Assembly: GCF_014764505.1 (NCBI RefSeq) | Contig: NZ_JACXWX010000048.1 | Coordinates: forward strand, 1-36,333 | DNA: 36,333 nucleotides | Direction: 5' to 3' | From: Phormidium tenue FACHB-886 | GTDB lineage: Bacteria; Cyanobacteriota; Cyanobacteriia; Elainellales; Elainellaceae | In this document: positions 1-8,826 of the stretch, piece by piece | Layout: every line of letters starts with the position of its first letter | How positions within the stretch are numbered: the first letter of the stretch is position 1 | Translations under genes and position numbers: made by a program | The notes under the pieces: generated by a model | Told to the model about the DNA's origin: nothing | The model's database searches: none | Seen by the model: the letters and a program-made list of their open reading frames with translations, nothing else

Positions 1-435
1 TTTTCAAATTCAGCTTTCGCTCTCTGTCTTTAGAGGTATTCATGAATCATTCGGTTAAATAGTCCTTGCCGGCTGTCTGGTACAGCTGTTCTTCTAATAG
101 TTCTGAATGCATTCTGCAGTTTGCGATCTACAAAGTTTGGGCAGATGAAGTTTCAGGATTACTGGCACGTGTCGGTTAACACGTTAGGCTCTTACGCAGA
201 TATGGTGAAGTTAAGCTTTAGGAATCCTCTGGATCGTTGGATCTGCGCTACTGGTCTTAACGATCGCCCTCGTCTTTCCCAAAAGTGAGTATGAGTCTAA
301 TCAGCGTGTTACTTTCTGTGGCAGTTTAGCAATGAGGGCAATCCATCAACTCAGCTCAGTCTGCTACTCCAGACCCAGCGGTTGTTCCGCTTCCCACTGC
401 CCAGGAGGTGACAATGATTTACACAGCAACGCATT
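1..435. other. Leading stretch without a recognised gene
   Basis: No convincing coding frame, RNA gene or repeat was seen here. The purine-rich run CCAGGAGGTGAC around 400-413 is Shine-Dalgarno-like but lies more than 20 bases from the ATG at 436, so it does not clearly serve that gene. Confidence 0.4.
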
Positions 436-1194
436 ATGCCTGAACCCAACAAAACCGAGTGGAGCGGTCGTCATCCTGATAAAGACCGCTTGAGATTTCA
501 GGTCTGGTCACACCTCAAACAAGCGCGAGCTACCATGGGCGATCCAGTTGGGCATATCCCTAATTTTCTCGGCGCCCCACAGGCAGCAGCGCAACTCACC
601 GCTCTCCCCATCTGGCAGCAGGCAAACACGGTCAAATGCAACCCGGACTCCCCACAATCCTTTGTGCGACTACGGGCACTGCAGGAGGGCAAACGGTTGT
701 ACATAGCAGTGCCACGCTTGACGAATCGTCGCTGCTTTGTGGAGTTGAGTGCCCAGGCTTTACAGCAGCAACAGATTCCTCTGCAGCAGGCCGCCACGAT
801 GAAAACGGCGCTGAAGCTGGGGCGGCTGGTCAGTTTTGACGAGATGGAGCCGATCGATCTTGTGGTTGTAGGGTGTGTGGCAGTTACTCGTCAAGGCGGT
901 CGCACTGGTAAAGGAGCTGGATTCGCCGATCTAGAATTGGCAATGCTGAGTGAGTTTGGGTTAGTGCAGCCAACCACACCGATTGTGACGACGGTGCATC
1001 CACTTCAGATTGTGGAAGAGGACCACTTGCCGATGCAACGTCACGATTGGGCGCTCGAGTGGATTGCTACAGCCGATGAAGTGATTGAAACCCACTCGAC
1101 TCATCCGCGTCCTGCGGGAGTGGATTGGCATGCGATTCGCCCCGAGCAGTACCAGAACATTCCTATTCTGCGCCAGCTTAAACCTGTAGAGTAG
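436..1194 (+). CDS. 5-formyltetrahydrofolate cyclo-ligase-like protein (MTHFS/MTHFSD type)
   Basis: A 252-residue protein resembling the 5-formyltetrahydrofolate cyclo-ligase superfamily, whose classical members convert 5-formyl-THF to 5,10-methenyl-THF using ATP. The supporting motif is the glycine-rich GRTGKGAGFADLE at about residues 154-166, matching the family pattern G-R-x-G-x-G-x-G-(F/Y)-x-D. The N-terminal part around residues 15-50 (the VWSHLKQARA stretch) also fits the family. At about 250 residues it is longer than the roughly 180-200-residue housekeeping enzyme and closer to the MTHFSD-like branch, whose activity is less certain. It stands alone, with an integrase remnant downstream. 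The ATG at 436 is the first in frame, but no well-placed ribosome binding site is visible. Confidence 0.7.
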   Translation: MPEPNKTEWSGRHPDKDRLRFQVWSHLKQARATMGDPVGHIPNFLGAPQAAAQLTALPIWQQANTVKCNPDSPQSFVRLRALQEGKRLYIAVPRLTNRRCFVELSAQALQQQQIPLQQAATMKTALKLGRLVSFDEMEPIDLVVVGCVAVTRQGGRTGKGAGFADLELAMLSEFGLVQPTTPIVTTVHPLQIVEEDHLPMQRHDWALEWIATADEVIETHSTHPRPAGVDWHAIRPEQYQNIPILRQLKPVE

Positions 1195-1477
1195 GGGCAA
1201 TCGAAGGGTCGAGGGTAGAGCCACTGAGGCTAAGCCCCTTAAGTGCGCTGAGCGACGATTTCGACTTGCTGAGGTAGTTGTCTCCGAGCCCTGGGAGTGA
1301 GCCGCTCAGGTGAACGGTTGATGCTGTTTCAAAAGACAATTTTGTCTAGACTCGTCATATTCGAGAGAATCGTGCTTATCTCGAATATCTCAATGCGGAG
1401 GTTTACCGATGCCCCATCCTGACCATGTTTCTGAGCCCGTCCTGATTCAACTGCATCGGTAGCCAATTCCCATTGTC
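1195..1477. other. Intergenic region
   Basis: No gene was seen. An AT-rich stretch around 1330-1400 could hold a promoter for the ancestral integrase gene, but no clear -35/-10 pair can be called. Confidence 0.3.
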
Positions 1478-1850
1478 ATGCAGCGAGCGAGTCCTGAACC
1501 CACTGACTTTCGCTCCCTCAAAGTCGAGGAGTATTTGCAAGCGCGAGCCCTTGCAGCCAAGACGCAAACGGCATATCGCCAGGATCTCCAGCACTTCTTG
1601 CGTTGGACTAATCTGACTTGGGCTGATGTGACGCCGCGCCTTGTGACACGTTTAAGCAGCACTTGATGCGGACGGAAGACGGCAAACGTGTGTTGTCGGA
1701 TGCGAGTGTCAGGCGAATTCTAAGAACACTCAAGACGTTCTATAGCTGGCTCTGGCGCAGCGGGTATCCGGGTATCTCGATCGCAATCCCACCCTGGAAG
1801 TGCAGTTGCCCAAGCTGAGTGAACCGGAAGTCTCTGTCACGGTTGTTCGA
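1478..1850 (+). pseudogene. Tyrosine recombinase/integrase remnant (N-terminal SAM-like domain)
   Basis: The first frame gives an N-terminal core-binding domain typical of phage/Xer integrases: YLQARALAAKTQTAYRQDLQHFLRW, then WADVTPRLVTRL. It stops near 1666. The neighbouring frame continues the domain with KQHLMRTEDGKRVLSD and RILRTLKTFYSWLWRSGY, and a third frame adds YLDRNPTLEVQLPKLSEPE up to about 1850. Two frameshifts and loss of the whole catalytic domain (no R, HxxR or Y boxes follow) make this a dead fragment. It marks the accessory nature of the region and is not related in sequence to the large recombinase-like gene at 13102-14955. Confidence 0.65.
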
Positions 1851-1938
1851 CTAATTTTGAGCACCCGTGCTGGGTCACGAGTTCCACTGTTGTTAATCGC
1901 CAGCTCCGCAATCTGTTGCTTCACTTCAGGCAGGTATC

Positions 1939-2127
1939 CTAATCGGTGACCTCCACACCTAACTTCTCAAGCAGTTGCTGCCACTGCTCGATCTGTTGCG
2001 GCAAGGTGATGACACGTTCAGGAGGGGACGACGCAGGAGAATCGCTCTCTACTGTTGATTCTTCCGGTAAATCTGGTGCAGCGGATTGAGCTAGTTCAGA
2101 CTCAGCTTGAACGATCGCCTGCGTCAA
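1939..2127 (-). CDS. Small acidic hypothetical protein, partner of the RHH-like gene
   Basis: A 62-residue protein of unrecognised family. It is rich in Ser, Pro, Ala and Glu in the middle, suggesting a flexible linker, and ends in a short amphipathic helix (ITLPQQIEQWQQLLEKLGVEV). Its start overlaps the stop of the upstream RHH-like gene by four bases (ATGA), so the two are almost certainly translated together. The arrangement of a small DNA-binding protein followed by a small acidic protein recalls plasmid addiction or partition cassettes, but no toxin fold can be recognised. Function unknown. Confidence 0.45.
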   Translation of the reverse strand: MTQAIVQAESELAQSAAPDLPEESTVESDSPASSPPERVITLPQQIEQWQQLLEKLGVEVTD

Positions 2128-2357
2128 AATTTTCCCAGGCTCAGTCTCTCCTCCTCGGATAATAGCACCGCTCCTAGAGGTGCAATCAGTCCACGAGCAA
2201 GACGCTCCACAACCTCACTGCGGCTAATACCCATCGTCTGTGCCTGCTGATCTAAACTTCCTCTTGCTGTCGGTGTCAAGGATAACAGCGTGTCTACCTT
2301 GACCTCATCATAAAATTCGCCGACCCCTTTACGACTCTTGTGCCCCTTTTTTGCCAT
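2124..2357 (-). CDS. Ribbon-helix-helix-like DNA-binding protein
   Basis: A 77-residue basic-N-terminus protein. It reads as a lysine-rich tail (MAKKGHKSRK), a strand-like segment (EVKVDTLLSLTPTAR), then two helices (GSLDQQAQTMGISRSEVVERLARGLI). This is the beta-helix-helix order of CopG/Arc-type repressors, with the GISRSEVVERLAR turn resembling the G-x-S-(R/K)-S-E signature of RHH proteins. Such proteins usually autoregulate by binding palindromes upstream. Two near-identical 16-bp palindromes lie 28 and 74 bases upstream of its ATG (2385-2400 and 2431-2446). The family call is by motif reading only. Confidence 0.6.
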   Translation of the reverse strand: MAKKGHKSRKGVGEFYDEVKVDTLLSLTPTARGSLDQQAQTMGISRSEVVERLARGLIAPLGAVLLSEEERLSLGKF

Positions 2358-2382
2358 AACTCCATCCGCTAACGTAAGCAGT

Positions 2383-2446
2383 TAGGTGGCATATGCCACC
2401 TATTGACGGAGTCAAGAATCTGACTTATAAGGTGGTATATGCCACC
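2383..2446. promoter_or_regulatory. Twin palindromic operators upstream of the RHH-like gene
   Basis: GGTGGCATATGCCACC at 2385-2400 is a perfect palindrome, extended to 20 bp by flanking TA/TA. GGTGGTATATGCCACC at 2431-2446 is the same with one change. Centres are 46 bp apart, about 4.4 helical turns, and a further half-site AGGTGG occurs at 2455-2460. Position and symmetry suggest autoregulatory binding sites for the RHH-like protein. Confidence 0.6.
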
Positions 2447-2679
2447 TGAATCACAGGTGGACATTTATTTTGTTTAAGCCAGTGTTTGGATTTGCCGTCT
2501 TGCACTGGCTTAATTTCTCTCACCCTTTCAGGGCGGGAGTTCCTACTCATCATGCGGCACAACAGGTTCCCTGGCAAAGGTTCAACTGCCAGGTAGGTAC
2601 TGTGAGCGTATATTGGATGCCTGGCTTTAGTCTGGCTCTGATGCTTTTTGTTCAACGGAACGATTAGGAAAAATCACAA

Positions 2680-2706
2680 GAACAGGCTATTTTTTAGCCC
2701 TGTTGC
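2680..2706. terminator. Hairpin with T-rich loop, possible terminator
   Basis: The sequence AACAGGCTA, TTTTTT, TAGCCCTGTT can fold into a stem with one bulge and a T-only loop. There is no U-run after the stem, so termination activity is doubtful. It lies in the gap between the divergently placed operator region and the gene at 2835. Confidence 0.25.
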
Positions 2707-2834
2707 TGAGCGGATAATTTTTCTTTGCTCAAGCAAGGGAATATTCTGTTGCGGCAAATGAGATAGGTTCGCTGCTTTGTGATGTTGGCGATCGCTCCAT
2801 TCACTCAAATTGACTGGAGCACTTTTCCGGTTTG

Positions 2835-3143
2835 ATGTCCTATCCACCCCCTCAGCCTGAGCATCGTCTGGATCAACTCCGCCACCTGCCGATGGAGCCT
2901 GCTGAGTACTGCCAGCGCTGGGTAACTGCCCAGCCAGGTAAAGGCTATTTGAAAGTCTGTATCAATGCTCTTGCCGAAGCAACAGGGCTAAGTCCTGGCA
3001 CCATCAAAAACTGGGGGTCTGATTTTCATCGCCGCCCTCAATATGTACTGCGGCTTCTCAGGCAGGCGGATTTGCTTAACCAAATCAAGGCACTCGAACA
3101 AGCGGGACACCTAGCCATTCTCCAAGACGCATTACGAGACTAG
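2835..3143 (+). CDS. Hypothetical protein with predicted helix-turn-helix
   Basis: A 102-residue protein of unrecognised family. The central segment KVCINALAEATGLSPGTIKNWG (about residues 40-61) has the spacing and residue pattern of a helix-turn-helix, with a turn at GLSPGTIKNW. The N-terminus is proline-rich and the C-terminus is helical (VLRLLRQADLLNQIKALEQAG). I chose the ATG at 2835 over the overlapping TTG three bases earlier. It sits at the head of a run of unrecognised genes on the same strand (to 5548) and may be a regulator of that group. Confidence 0.5.
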   Translation: MSYPPPQPEHRLDQLRHLPMEPAEYCQRWVTAQPGKGYLKVCINALAEATGLSPGTIKNWGSDFHRRPQYVLRLLRQADLLNQIKALEQAGHLAILQDALRD

Positions 3144-3446
3144 TTGGTCATAGATCGTGAGTAAGTCACCTAAAAACCCCTTGTATCTCCGTCATCCCTT
3201 GTCTATGCTCCTGAGATGTATGGTAACGAGTAGCGGCTGAACGCTTGCTGAGCGACCGAATCCGTCACCGTCATCCCAAAAGTTAGTAAAAGTGCAGCCC
3301 TTAATCTGGCAGGTTGCTCCAAACTTTGCCTCAGTTTTGGTAGGGGGATCTTTCCCGTGCCGATTAGGCAGTTTTGGGCTGAGCCATCGGGTTACTAGGC
3401 GCTGCTTATCCGATTGGTCACGTCCTGCTACAAGCGGAATCAGAAC
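3144..3446. other. Intergenic region
   Basis: No supported gene was seen. It may hold the promoter for the gene starting at 3447, but no clear motif is visible. Confidence 0.3.
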
Positions 3447-4169
3447 ATGACACAGCTTCATCCTCTGTTTGGTATCTATCAATCCTTCCTGCGAGCTTAT
3501 GCGACTCGCCTGCATCCTGAACTGGAACTGCTCTGGCAGCTCAACGACGACTTACAGGGCACTTCGCTGCTTCCCCTTTCGGCAATCGTCACCAAACTAG
3601 CGGTCTGCAACGAGGCGATCGAAACCGACGCAACTCGGGTGCTCTCGATGCCCGACTTCCAGCTCTTCTGGCAAACTTGCCTGAGAAACTACCGCCCCCG
3701 TCAGGCAGGTGCACCCGCAGTGAAGCCGCTCTCCGTCCATCCAGACCCGGATTACTGGGCGCTGCAGGAACTGGGCGGGCTGCTGGAAATCATTGAGTTT
3801 GAGCTAACGCCAAGGCGCAGCGTGTTAGAGAACGGCAAGGCGTGCGTGATTTATTCTTATGCGATGGCAGTTCGCTTGGATGAGTTTACCGCTGACCTCG
3901 AAGGCATAGAGATGGGACGGTTGTATGAGTCTCCCTTCCAGTTCGTTGCCCAGGATTTCAAGTCACAGCAAGAGGCGATCGCTCAGCAGATGAAAACTCA
4001 GTTTGCTCCACAGGGTGACATCCCACTGCAAGTGGTAGAAGAAGCCAGTTGCATCCTCTGCTATGTGACGCTTGCTCTAGCGCTGGAATCTAGAATTGAG
4101 ACGTTTTGGCAGCAGCAGAACACACACCCCGAATCATTGTTCTCCACGATTGACGAGACTGGTGCTTGA
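3447..4169 (+). CDS. Hypothetical protein, intact member of a local paralogous pair
   Basis: A 240-residue, mostly helical protein of unrecognised family with no signal peptide or membrane span. Start set at ATG 3447 (MTQLHPLFGIYQ). Two segments recur in the downstream broken paralogue: TRVLSMPDFQLFWQTCL around residues 66-82 compares with ARWVLPTPEFRSFLEAFL, and EEASCILCYVTLALALESRIETFW near the C-terminus compares with QEVSCLICFVGLLLEVIPKTVWF. The stop overlaps the next ATG (TGATG), so the two are translationally coupled. A cysteine pair in SCILCY is kept as SCLICF in the copy. Function unknown. Confidence 0.55.
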   Translation: MTQLHPLFGIYQSFLRAYATRLHPELELLWQLNDDLQGTSLLPLSAIVTKLAVCNEAIETDATRVLSMPDFQLFWQTCLRNYRPRQAGAPAVKPLSVHPDPDYWALQELGGLLEIIEFELTPRRSVLENGKACVIYSYAMAVRLDEFTADLEGIEMGRLYESPFQFVAQDFKSQQEAIAQQMKTQFAPQGDIPLQVVEEASCILCYVTLALALESRIETFWQQQNTHPESLFSTIDETGA

Positions 4170-4537
4170 TGCCGCTTGCACCTTCCCGCCTGCCTGCTGT
4201 TGCTGCTCCAACGATTATGCCTGACTCACTTGCCGATCTCCTCACCGTTCAGCATGCCTTGCAGATGCAGTATGATGCCGTAATCGACAAACAGTTGAAT
4301 CAGCTGTGTGGGCAAGTGGTCGATCAGATTATGCAGATGCGGCACCTCAAGCCACCTTTGCTGCAACAGCGATCGCAGCTATTGCAGCAAATTCGTCCTT
4401 TTCTAGCAGAGGATGCTCGTTGGGTGTTGCCCACGCCTGAGTTTCGCTCCTTCCTGGAGGCGTTTCTGTTTGCCTGTCAGTCTAGCGCCAGAGTGACAGA
4501 ACACCCCCCAACCGTTTCGGTTGATGCTTCCGCCTGA
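4169..4537 (+). CDS. Hypothetical protein, N-terminal half of a decayed paralogue
   Basis: A 122-residue open frame starting one base into the previous stop codon. Its C-terminal part (ARWVLPTPEFRSFLEAFLFACQ) aligns by eye with residues about 65-85 of the preceding protein. The intact protein has a further 150 residues after this point, and the missing C-terminal part is found in a different frame at 4627-4872. It is therefore probably one half of a frameshifted duplicate, though a shortened product could still be made. Confidence 0.45.
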   Translation: MPLAPSRLPAVAAPTIMPDSLADLLTVQHALQMQYDAVIDKQLNQLCGQVVDQIMQMRHLKPPLLQQRSQLLQQIRPFLAEDARWVLPTPEFRSFLEAFLFACQSSARVTEHPPTVSVDASA

Positions 4538-4539
4538 CT

Positions 4540-4872
4540 GCTGAACCAATTGGCACCGCAACTGCGGCTAAATTACTACCAGCTAATCACAACGACAGAT
4601 CTTATGCTTATCACCTGAGAGCAGGGTTGGAGTTGTGGCAACAGACTTTTGCTGTAGCGATCGGGCGTCCGGTTGCTGATGGGAGCGAACTTGAGTTTTT
4701 TGAAGCAGAGAGACAGTGGGCAGACATTCTCGCTCAGATGCGACTGACTGTTGCAACCCATCATGTCGCTGGGCAGGAAGCCCAGCTCACTCAAGAAGTG
4801 AGTTGTTTGATTTGTTTTGTTGGATTGCTGCTCGAAGTGATTCCTAAAACGGTTTGGTTCACCTATCCCTGA
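4540..4872 (+). pseudogene. C-terminal remnant of the duplicated hypothetical gene
   Basis: From about 4627 the frame gives ELWQQTFAVAIGRPVADGSEL and then QEAQLTQEVSCLICFVGLLLEV. This corresponds to the C-terminal region of the protein at 3447-4169, including the Ser-Cys-x-x-Cys-(Y/F) signature. It has no start codon of its own and no ribosome binding site, and it lies in another frame from 4169-4537, so it is a fragment separated by a frameshift. Confidence 0.5.
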
Positions 4873-5020
4873 ATCTGGTTTTTATGCCGTATGCCATCTG
4901 ATTCAGGTTGTCGGAGCGCAAACCATCTTGCCTGAATTTGAACCTCTGATTAAGTTGCACGATGCTTTGAGGTTGAAACTCGCATAGATTTCGGTCTTGA
5001 GGCTTCTGGAGGACAATGAG

Positions 5021-5548
5021 ATGCATCAAGAGAGCGAAAGATTCCCAGTCAATCAGTTGATGCAGCGTTACCAGATCGTGAAGAGTGGGGTTTACAACCG
5101 CATGAGGGGGTTAGGCATCCACCCCTTTCGCGTTGCTGGTAAAGCTTACCTGACGCTTGAGCAGTTACAGCTCCTCGACGAGCTGCACCAGTTTATCCAG
5201 TCTAAAGGAACTTTAGCCCAATTTTTGGAACGCAAACGTCTTCAGCATCCCAATGCTATTTCTTCAGCTAAATCTAATGGCTGCAACGCTTCCTCAAGCT
5301 CTATTCCAGTCTTGCTTTTCTTCTCGATCGAACCGGACTCCATGGAGTATTTTGAAAGGCTAGAGCGTGCTGCTCAAAAACGATGGCACTTGAGCAGCAC
5401 TGAAGTCGCAGTGCTATTGAAGCTACCAGTGGACCAGATCGAGCAACAGTCCGATCGCTTTTGTGAAGCAGGTTTTCTATTCACCCGAGTCGGAGAGCGA
5501 TTGCTTGGAGAGGCTGCATGGAGAGTATCGAAACTCGATCCGCACTAA
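5021..5548 (+). CDS. Putative DNA-binding protein with winged HTH-like N-terminus
   Basis: A 175-residue protein. I chose ATG 5021 because GGAGGA at 5008-5013 sits seven bases upstream. The N-terminus (PVNQLMQRYQIVKSGVYNRMRGLGIHPFRVAGKAYLT) resembles a MerR/excisionase-type helix-turn-helix, with a recognition helix around SGVYNRMRGLGI and a wing around GKAYLT. A helical segment follows, then a Ser/Asn-rich linker at about residues 80-100, then a second HTH-like unit (LSSTEVAVLLKLPVDQIEQ...GFLFTRVGE). It closes the rightward gene group beginning at 2835. No precise family was recognised. Confidence 0.5.
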   Translation: MHQESERFPVNQLMQRYQIVKSGVYNRMRGLGIHPFRVAGKAYLTLEQLQLLDELHQFIQSKGTLAQFLERKRLQHPNAISSAKSNGCNASSSSIPVLLFFSIEPDSMEYFERLERAAQKRWHLSSTEVAVLLKLPVDQIEQQSDRFCEAGFLFTRVGERLLGEAAWRVSKLDPH

Positions 5549-5929
5549 ATCTAAATTCTGATCGCTTCATCAGAACATATTCAACTCTGTAGAAGCTCAA
5601 GACAGACGAATGTATTGCAGAAATAGAAACACTATATACTTGAGGAGTTCTGCACCGGTATGTAAACGTACCGGAAGTATGCCGATCGCATCGATCCGTA
5701 CCTGAAAAACCTGGAAGAGATGGTTCCAGCGCTACAGGTACTCTGTCAGCACATCCTTAATCCGGTAATCCACCATTTTGGCAGGGAACGGTTTCAGTTG
5801 ACCTACGCTTTTGCTCAATGGATTTAAAGCGTTTTCTCGGACAGAAAGTACATTTACAGCTAGCTGAGTGACTAGAAGGAGGGACATTGATCAATGGGTT
5901 AACGGTCTTAAAGGAATTTTGAATCACAA
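5549..5929. other. Gap with a possible 52-codon gene remnant (5672-5827, + strand)
   Basis: The frame at 5672-5827 reads RKYADRIDPYLKNLEEM and continues LQVLCQHILNPVIHHFGRE to a stop. It looks protein-like but has no start codon or ribosome binding site, so I treat it as a remnant. Nothing else is recognisable in this gap. Confidence 0.25.
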
Positions 5930-8668
5930 CTAAAGGGAGCAAGACTGTTCTCTCGGAACGGGCTCAAGCTCCCCTCCTTTGGGTCGTGGAGTTACTAAAA
6001 TACGATTTTCGATTTCGTTGCGATCGCCATGTTGATTAAAACTAATAGTTTTGGCTTTAAATACATCACTATTGATTTTGTGTTCGGAATTGCTTAAGTC
6101 ATCAAGAATACTTGCTCGTGTAGTTTTTCCTCGAGTAAGCCGATCAATGAGTACTTGAGTCGCTTCATAAGATAAAGCATAAATTCGATTGGGTGGACCA
6201 CCCCATATATTAGCTGCTTCTCTGGCAAAATTATTGTTGCTACCGCAGCCAGGAAACCAATCAGTCGCAAGTACGAGTCCTTTATCTGGGTTATCGGGTT
6301 GAACTCCTAATTTATTCGATAACCTTGAATCGATAATTGCTGGTGAGCTGTAGAGGGGGTTCGACCCTAAAATCAGGCTACTCCCAGCGTCTTTGATAAT
6401 TACTTCATTAATTGCTCTGTCGAATGCGCTGCGATCTGAAGTGAGCCCATCAGGAAAAACTGCTAACACGTTAAAATTAGCCTTCTCGAAATTTAATGGA
6501 TTAGACAGATCAAATTCATCCATTTGAGTACCGTCTCCCAGAGCTTCTTTAAATTCTTCAAAAAGCGTTTGACTATATCCTTCTCCTTTCTTGTAGAAAG
6601 CAGCAATTTTTGGATTATCTATGCCACTTTCTTCAACTAAATAGTCTACTAACGCTTGAGCTTCTACGTCTGAAGAGGAAACCGTCCGGAAGAACACTTT
6701 TTCTCCACCACAGGCTGATCGCAAACCTGTTCGTGTACTGGCAGGGGAGATAACAGGCAATCCTGCTTCATTGTAAGAGTGTAGGGCTGAACAAGTCACA
6801 GAACTACTATAGTGACCAATAACAGCAAGAATGTTTCGCTGTATATTGTCGTAACCAGTGGTGTTTGGTTTACTTAACTCTTTAGCCAGTTCTTCGCCTT
6901 GTTCAGGAAGATTGCGATCGTTTGCAATCACAACTTCTAGATTGATGCCTTGTTCAATCGCCTTACTTTGGGCATGAGCTATGCCAAAAAGTATTTGTTG
7001 ACCGAAATTGAATTCTCCTTCATCAGCATCGCTGAGTGGTACAGCAGCAGCAATCGTGTAAATTGGGCTTCCAATTTGTTTTTTATGGTTCCATCTCGCT
7101 TGAGAATTATTCTGAAAAATTAGTAGCTCAGGATCTTTTCGAGAATCTGAGAACTCGTTGCCTCTTGCATTTTCACGAATGTTTTTGAAGATAGCCAGAG
7201 ATTGTTCGTAATTTCCTTCTACAAATTGATCAATACCTTTGATCAGGTCGTCCCGATATCCAACCAAGTTCCTCAGTCCACGCGAACTGCTTCTACTTCC
7301 ATACAAGTTGACATTGTCACCAGCGCTGATAAGATCTTGAACGGGTTCAAGAGTTACTGGGGTAGGACTTTCAGGAGGAATTGGCGACCGGATAATTTGT
7401 TGATCAATTATGGTTCGTCCTACTACAAAGACTCCTAGCAAGAGAGCCGCTCCTAGCAAGATCTTTCTCAAATAAGATTTTTGATGTCCTAATATTCCAT
7501 TGTCGTCTTCTACAAGGGAGGCATCTGATATATCACTTCTACCACTTTCTGGGGTAGAGGTGGCAGCGTAGTATAGAGAGTAGCGGCTTAAAATCGGGGT
7601 AACATCTTCATCTCGCAGTTTGAGAGCGAGCTGGAGATATTTTAAGTCGTCTAACCTCTCTGCAATTGTCTGTAGGTCTTCGATTTTCTTAATTTCCTTA
7701 ACCTCCTGCTCGAAGTCAGCAAGCTTTGCTTCAAGTATTCGATAAGGCTGCAATACTTCGTCTTCAATAGATTGAGCTTCTGAAGGTGATAACTTTAACT
7801 CTTGCCTGCGAACTTCAAACTCTCGCTGGTTAGTTGATGAGAGCTTACCCCGCTTCTGTCTGACACGTTCTTCTAACTCTTTACGAAAAATCAGCTTTGG
7901 ATCACCTAGAGGCGCTTTAGCAATCCGAATCCGATAGCCCTCATCCCTCAATACAATGATTTTCGGGGTCATGGCAGGTGACTCTTCTTGCACCTTGCGA
8001 CTGGCATAATTGTGCAATTCCTGAACTAAAATGGCTCCATTTCCATTAGTATCGGCGGCTCCAGTCCGAATACCCTCCACCAGATAGTGGGTATAAATTG
8101 ATAACGGTCCTTCTCGCTGTTCAAAGGAATATTGAATCGAGCTGGAAGAGGTGAGAATCACACGCCCTTCTGCACCCAGCAAGGCTTCTGAATCATCTGC
8201 TCTCAGTAAGGGTTCTAAATTAATTGTTTCATAACCTTTTGGTAACTGATCGCCAATAGCTCCACTAAAGCAGCAATCAAGAATAATCACCTGCCGTTTA
8301 GCTCTGCTCTCACGAATGCAATCGCGGACAAAAGAAGCAGCAACAGCAGTCGCTCGTAACAACTTTTCTCCATGCTTACGGGTATCTTTAGCAGCAAAGT
8401 AGAGATTTGATTGGTCATCTTTTACGCCATGCCCAGAGATGTAGAGCAACGCCAGATCGTCTTTTTGCCGCTCTCGAAACCAAGTTTCAATCCTTGCTGC
8501 AATCGTAGTGTGATATTCGTCAATTAACGTCTCCACCCGCTCAAACCCGCCCATTTCTGGGTCACACAATACCGTGGAAATTGCTTCCACATCTCTAGGA
8601 GCAGAAGGTAGCGAACTCAAGCCCTCTGCATAAGTTTTAGTGCCAATTAACAGCGCAACTCTTGCCAT
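5930..8668 (-). CDS. Caspase-like protease fused to a transmembrane segment and a periplasmic-binding-protein domain
   Basis: A 912-residue multidomain protein; ATG 8668 preferred. Residues 1-250 form a caspase-like peptidase (MARVALLIGTKTY start, catalytic His80 in LLYISGHG, Cys133 in IILDCCFSG). Residues 285-330 carry a helical segment starting LSPSEAQSIEDEVLQPYR, a type common after bacterial caspases. One membrane span lies at about residues 403-421 (ILLGAALLLGVFVVGRTII). From about residue 535 to the end is a type I periplasmic-binding (Peripla_BP_6, branched-chain amino-acid receptor-like) domain (FGIAHAQSKAIEQGINLEVV, then GLPVISPAST). The layout suggests an outside ligand sensor controlling an inside protease. 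It directly follows the EACC1-like frames on the same strand, overlapping the stop of the last one. Confidence 0.85.
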   Translation of the reverse strand: MARVALLIGTKTYAEGLSSLPSAPRDVEAISTVLCDPEMGGFERVETLIDEYHTTIAARIETWFRERQKDDLALLYISGHGVKDDQSNLYFAAKDTRKHGEKLLRATAVAASFVRDCIRESRAKRQVIILDCCFSGAIGDQLPKGYETINLEPLLRADDSEALLGAEGRVILTSSSSIQYSFEQREGPLSIYTHYLVEGIRTGAADTNGNGAILVQELHNYASRKVQEESPAMTPKIIVLRDEGYRIRIAKAPLGDPKLIFRKELEERVRQKRGKLSSTNQREFEVRRQELKLSPSEAQSIEDEVLQPYRILEAKLADFEQEVKEIKKIEDLQTIAERLDDLKYLQLALKLRDEDVTPILSRYSLYYAATSTPESGRSDISDASLVEDDNGILGHQKSYLRKILLGAALLLGVFVVGRTIIDQQIIRSPIPPESPTPVTLEPVQDLISAGDNVNLYGSRSSSRGLRNLVGYRDDLIKGIDQFVEGNYEQSLAIFKNIRENARGNEFSDSRKDPELLIFQNNSQARWNHKKQIGSPIYTIAAAVPLSDADEGEFNFGQQILFGIAHAQSKAIEQGINLEVVIANDRNLPEQGEELAKELSKPNTTGYDNIQRNILAVIGHYSSSVTCSALHSYNEAGLPVISPASTRTGLRSACGGEKVFFRTVSSSDVEAQALVDYLVEESGIDNPKIAAFYKKGEGYSQTLFEEFKEALGDGTQMDEFDLSNPLNFEKANFNVLAVFPDGLTSDRSAFDRAINEVIIKDAGSSLILGSNPLYSSPAIIDSRLSNKLGVQPDNPDKGLVLATDWFPGCGSNNNFAREAANIWGGPPNRIYALSYEATQVLIDRLTRGKTTRASILDDLSNSEHKINSDVFKAKTISFNQHGDRNEIENRILVTPRPKGGELEPVPREQSCSL

Positions 8669-8826
8669 CAACTCTTACTAGTCCCACTTTTTACTACTCT
8701 AACCGTCAGGTACGAGATTTTCTCCAACGCTTGTAACTGCTGCTCCAGTTGCTGTTGAGTACGGTATTCCAGTTTGACATCGCCATACTCAATCCTCAGC
8801 GTTGCTCCTGCAATTCGCTTTCTCAA
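8668..8826 (-). pseudogene. C-terminal piece of a split EACC1-like protein
   Basis: A 52-codon frame beginning with TTG directly after the stop of the gene at 8827-9069, in the same reading frame. It ends with TGA overlapping the caspase gene start (TGATG). The sequence (ATLRIEYGDVKLEYRTQQQL) resembles the C-terminal strand-helix part of EACC1 proteins. A single stop codon therefore separates two pieces of what is probably one ancestral protein. Translation could still occur by TTG start or by coupling. Confidence 0.4.

Noticed and set aside
5672-5827. Peptidoglycan peptidase (M15-like) gene
   Set aside because: A faint similarity in a 52-codon stretch is too weak to name a family; listed only as a remnant.
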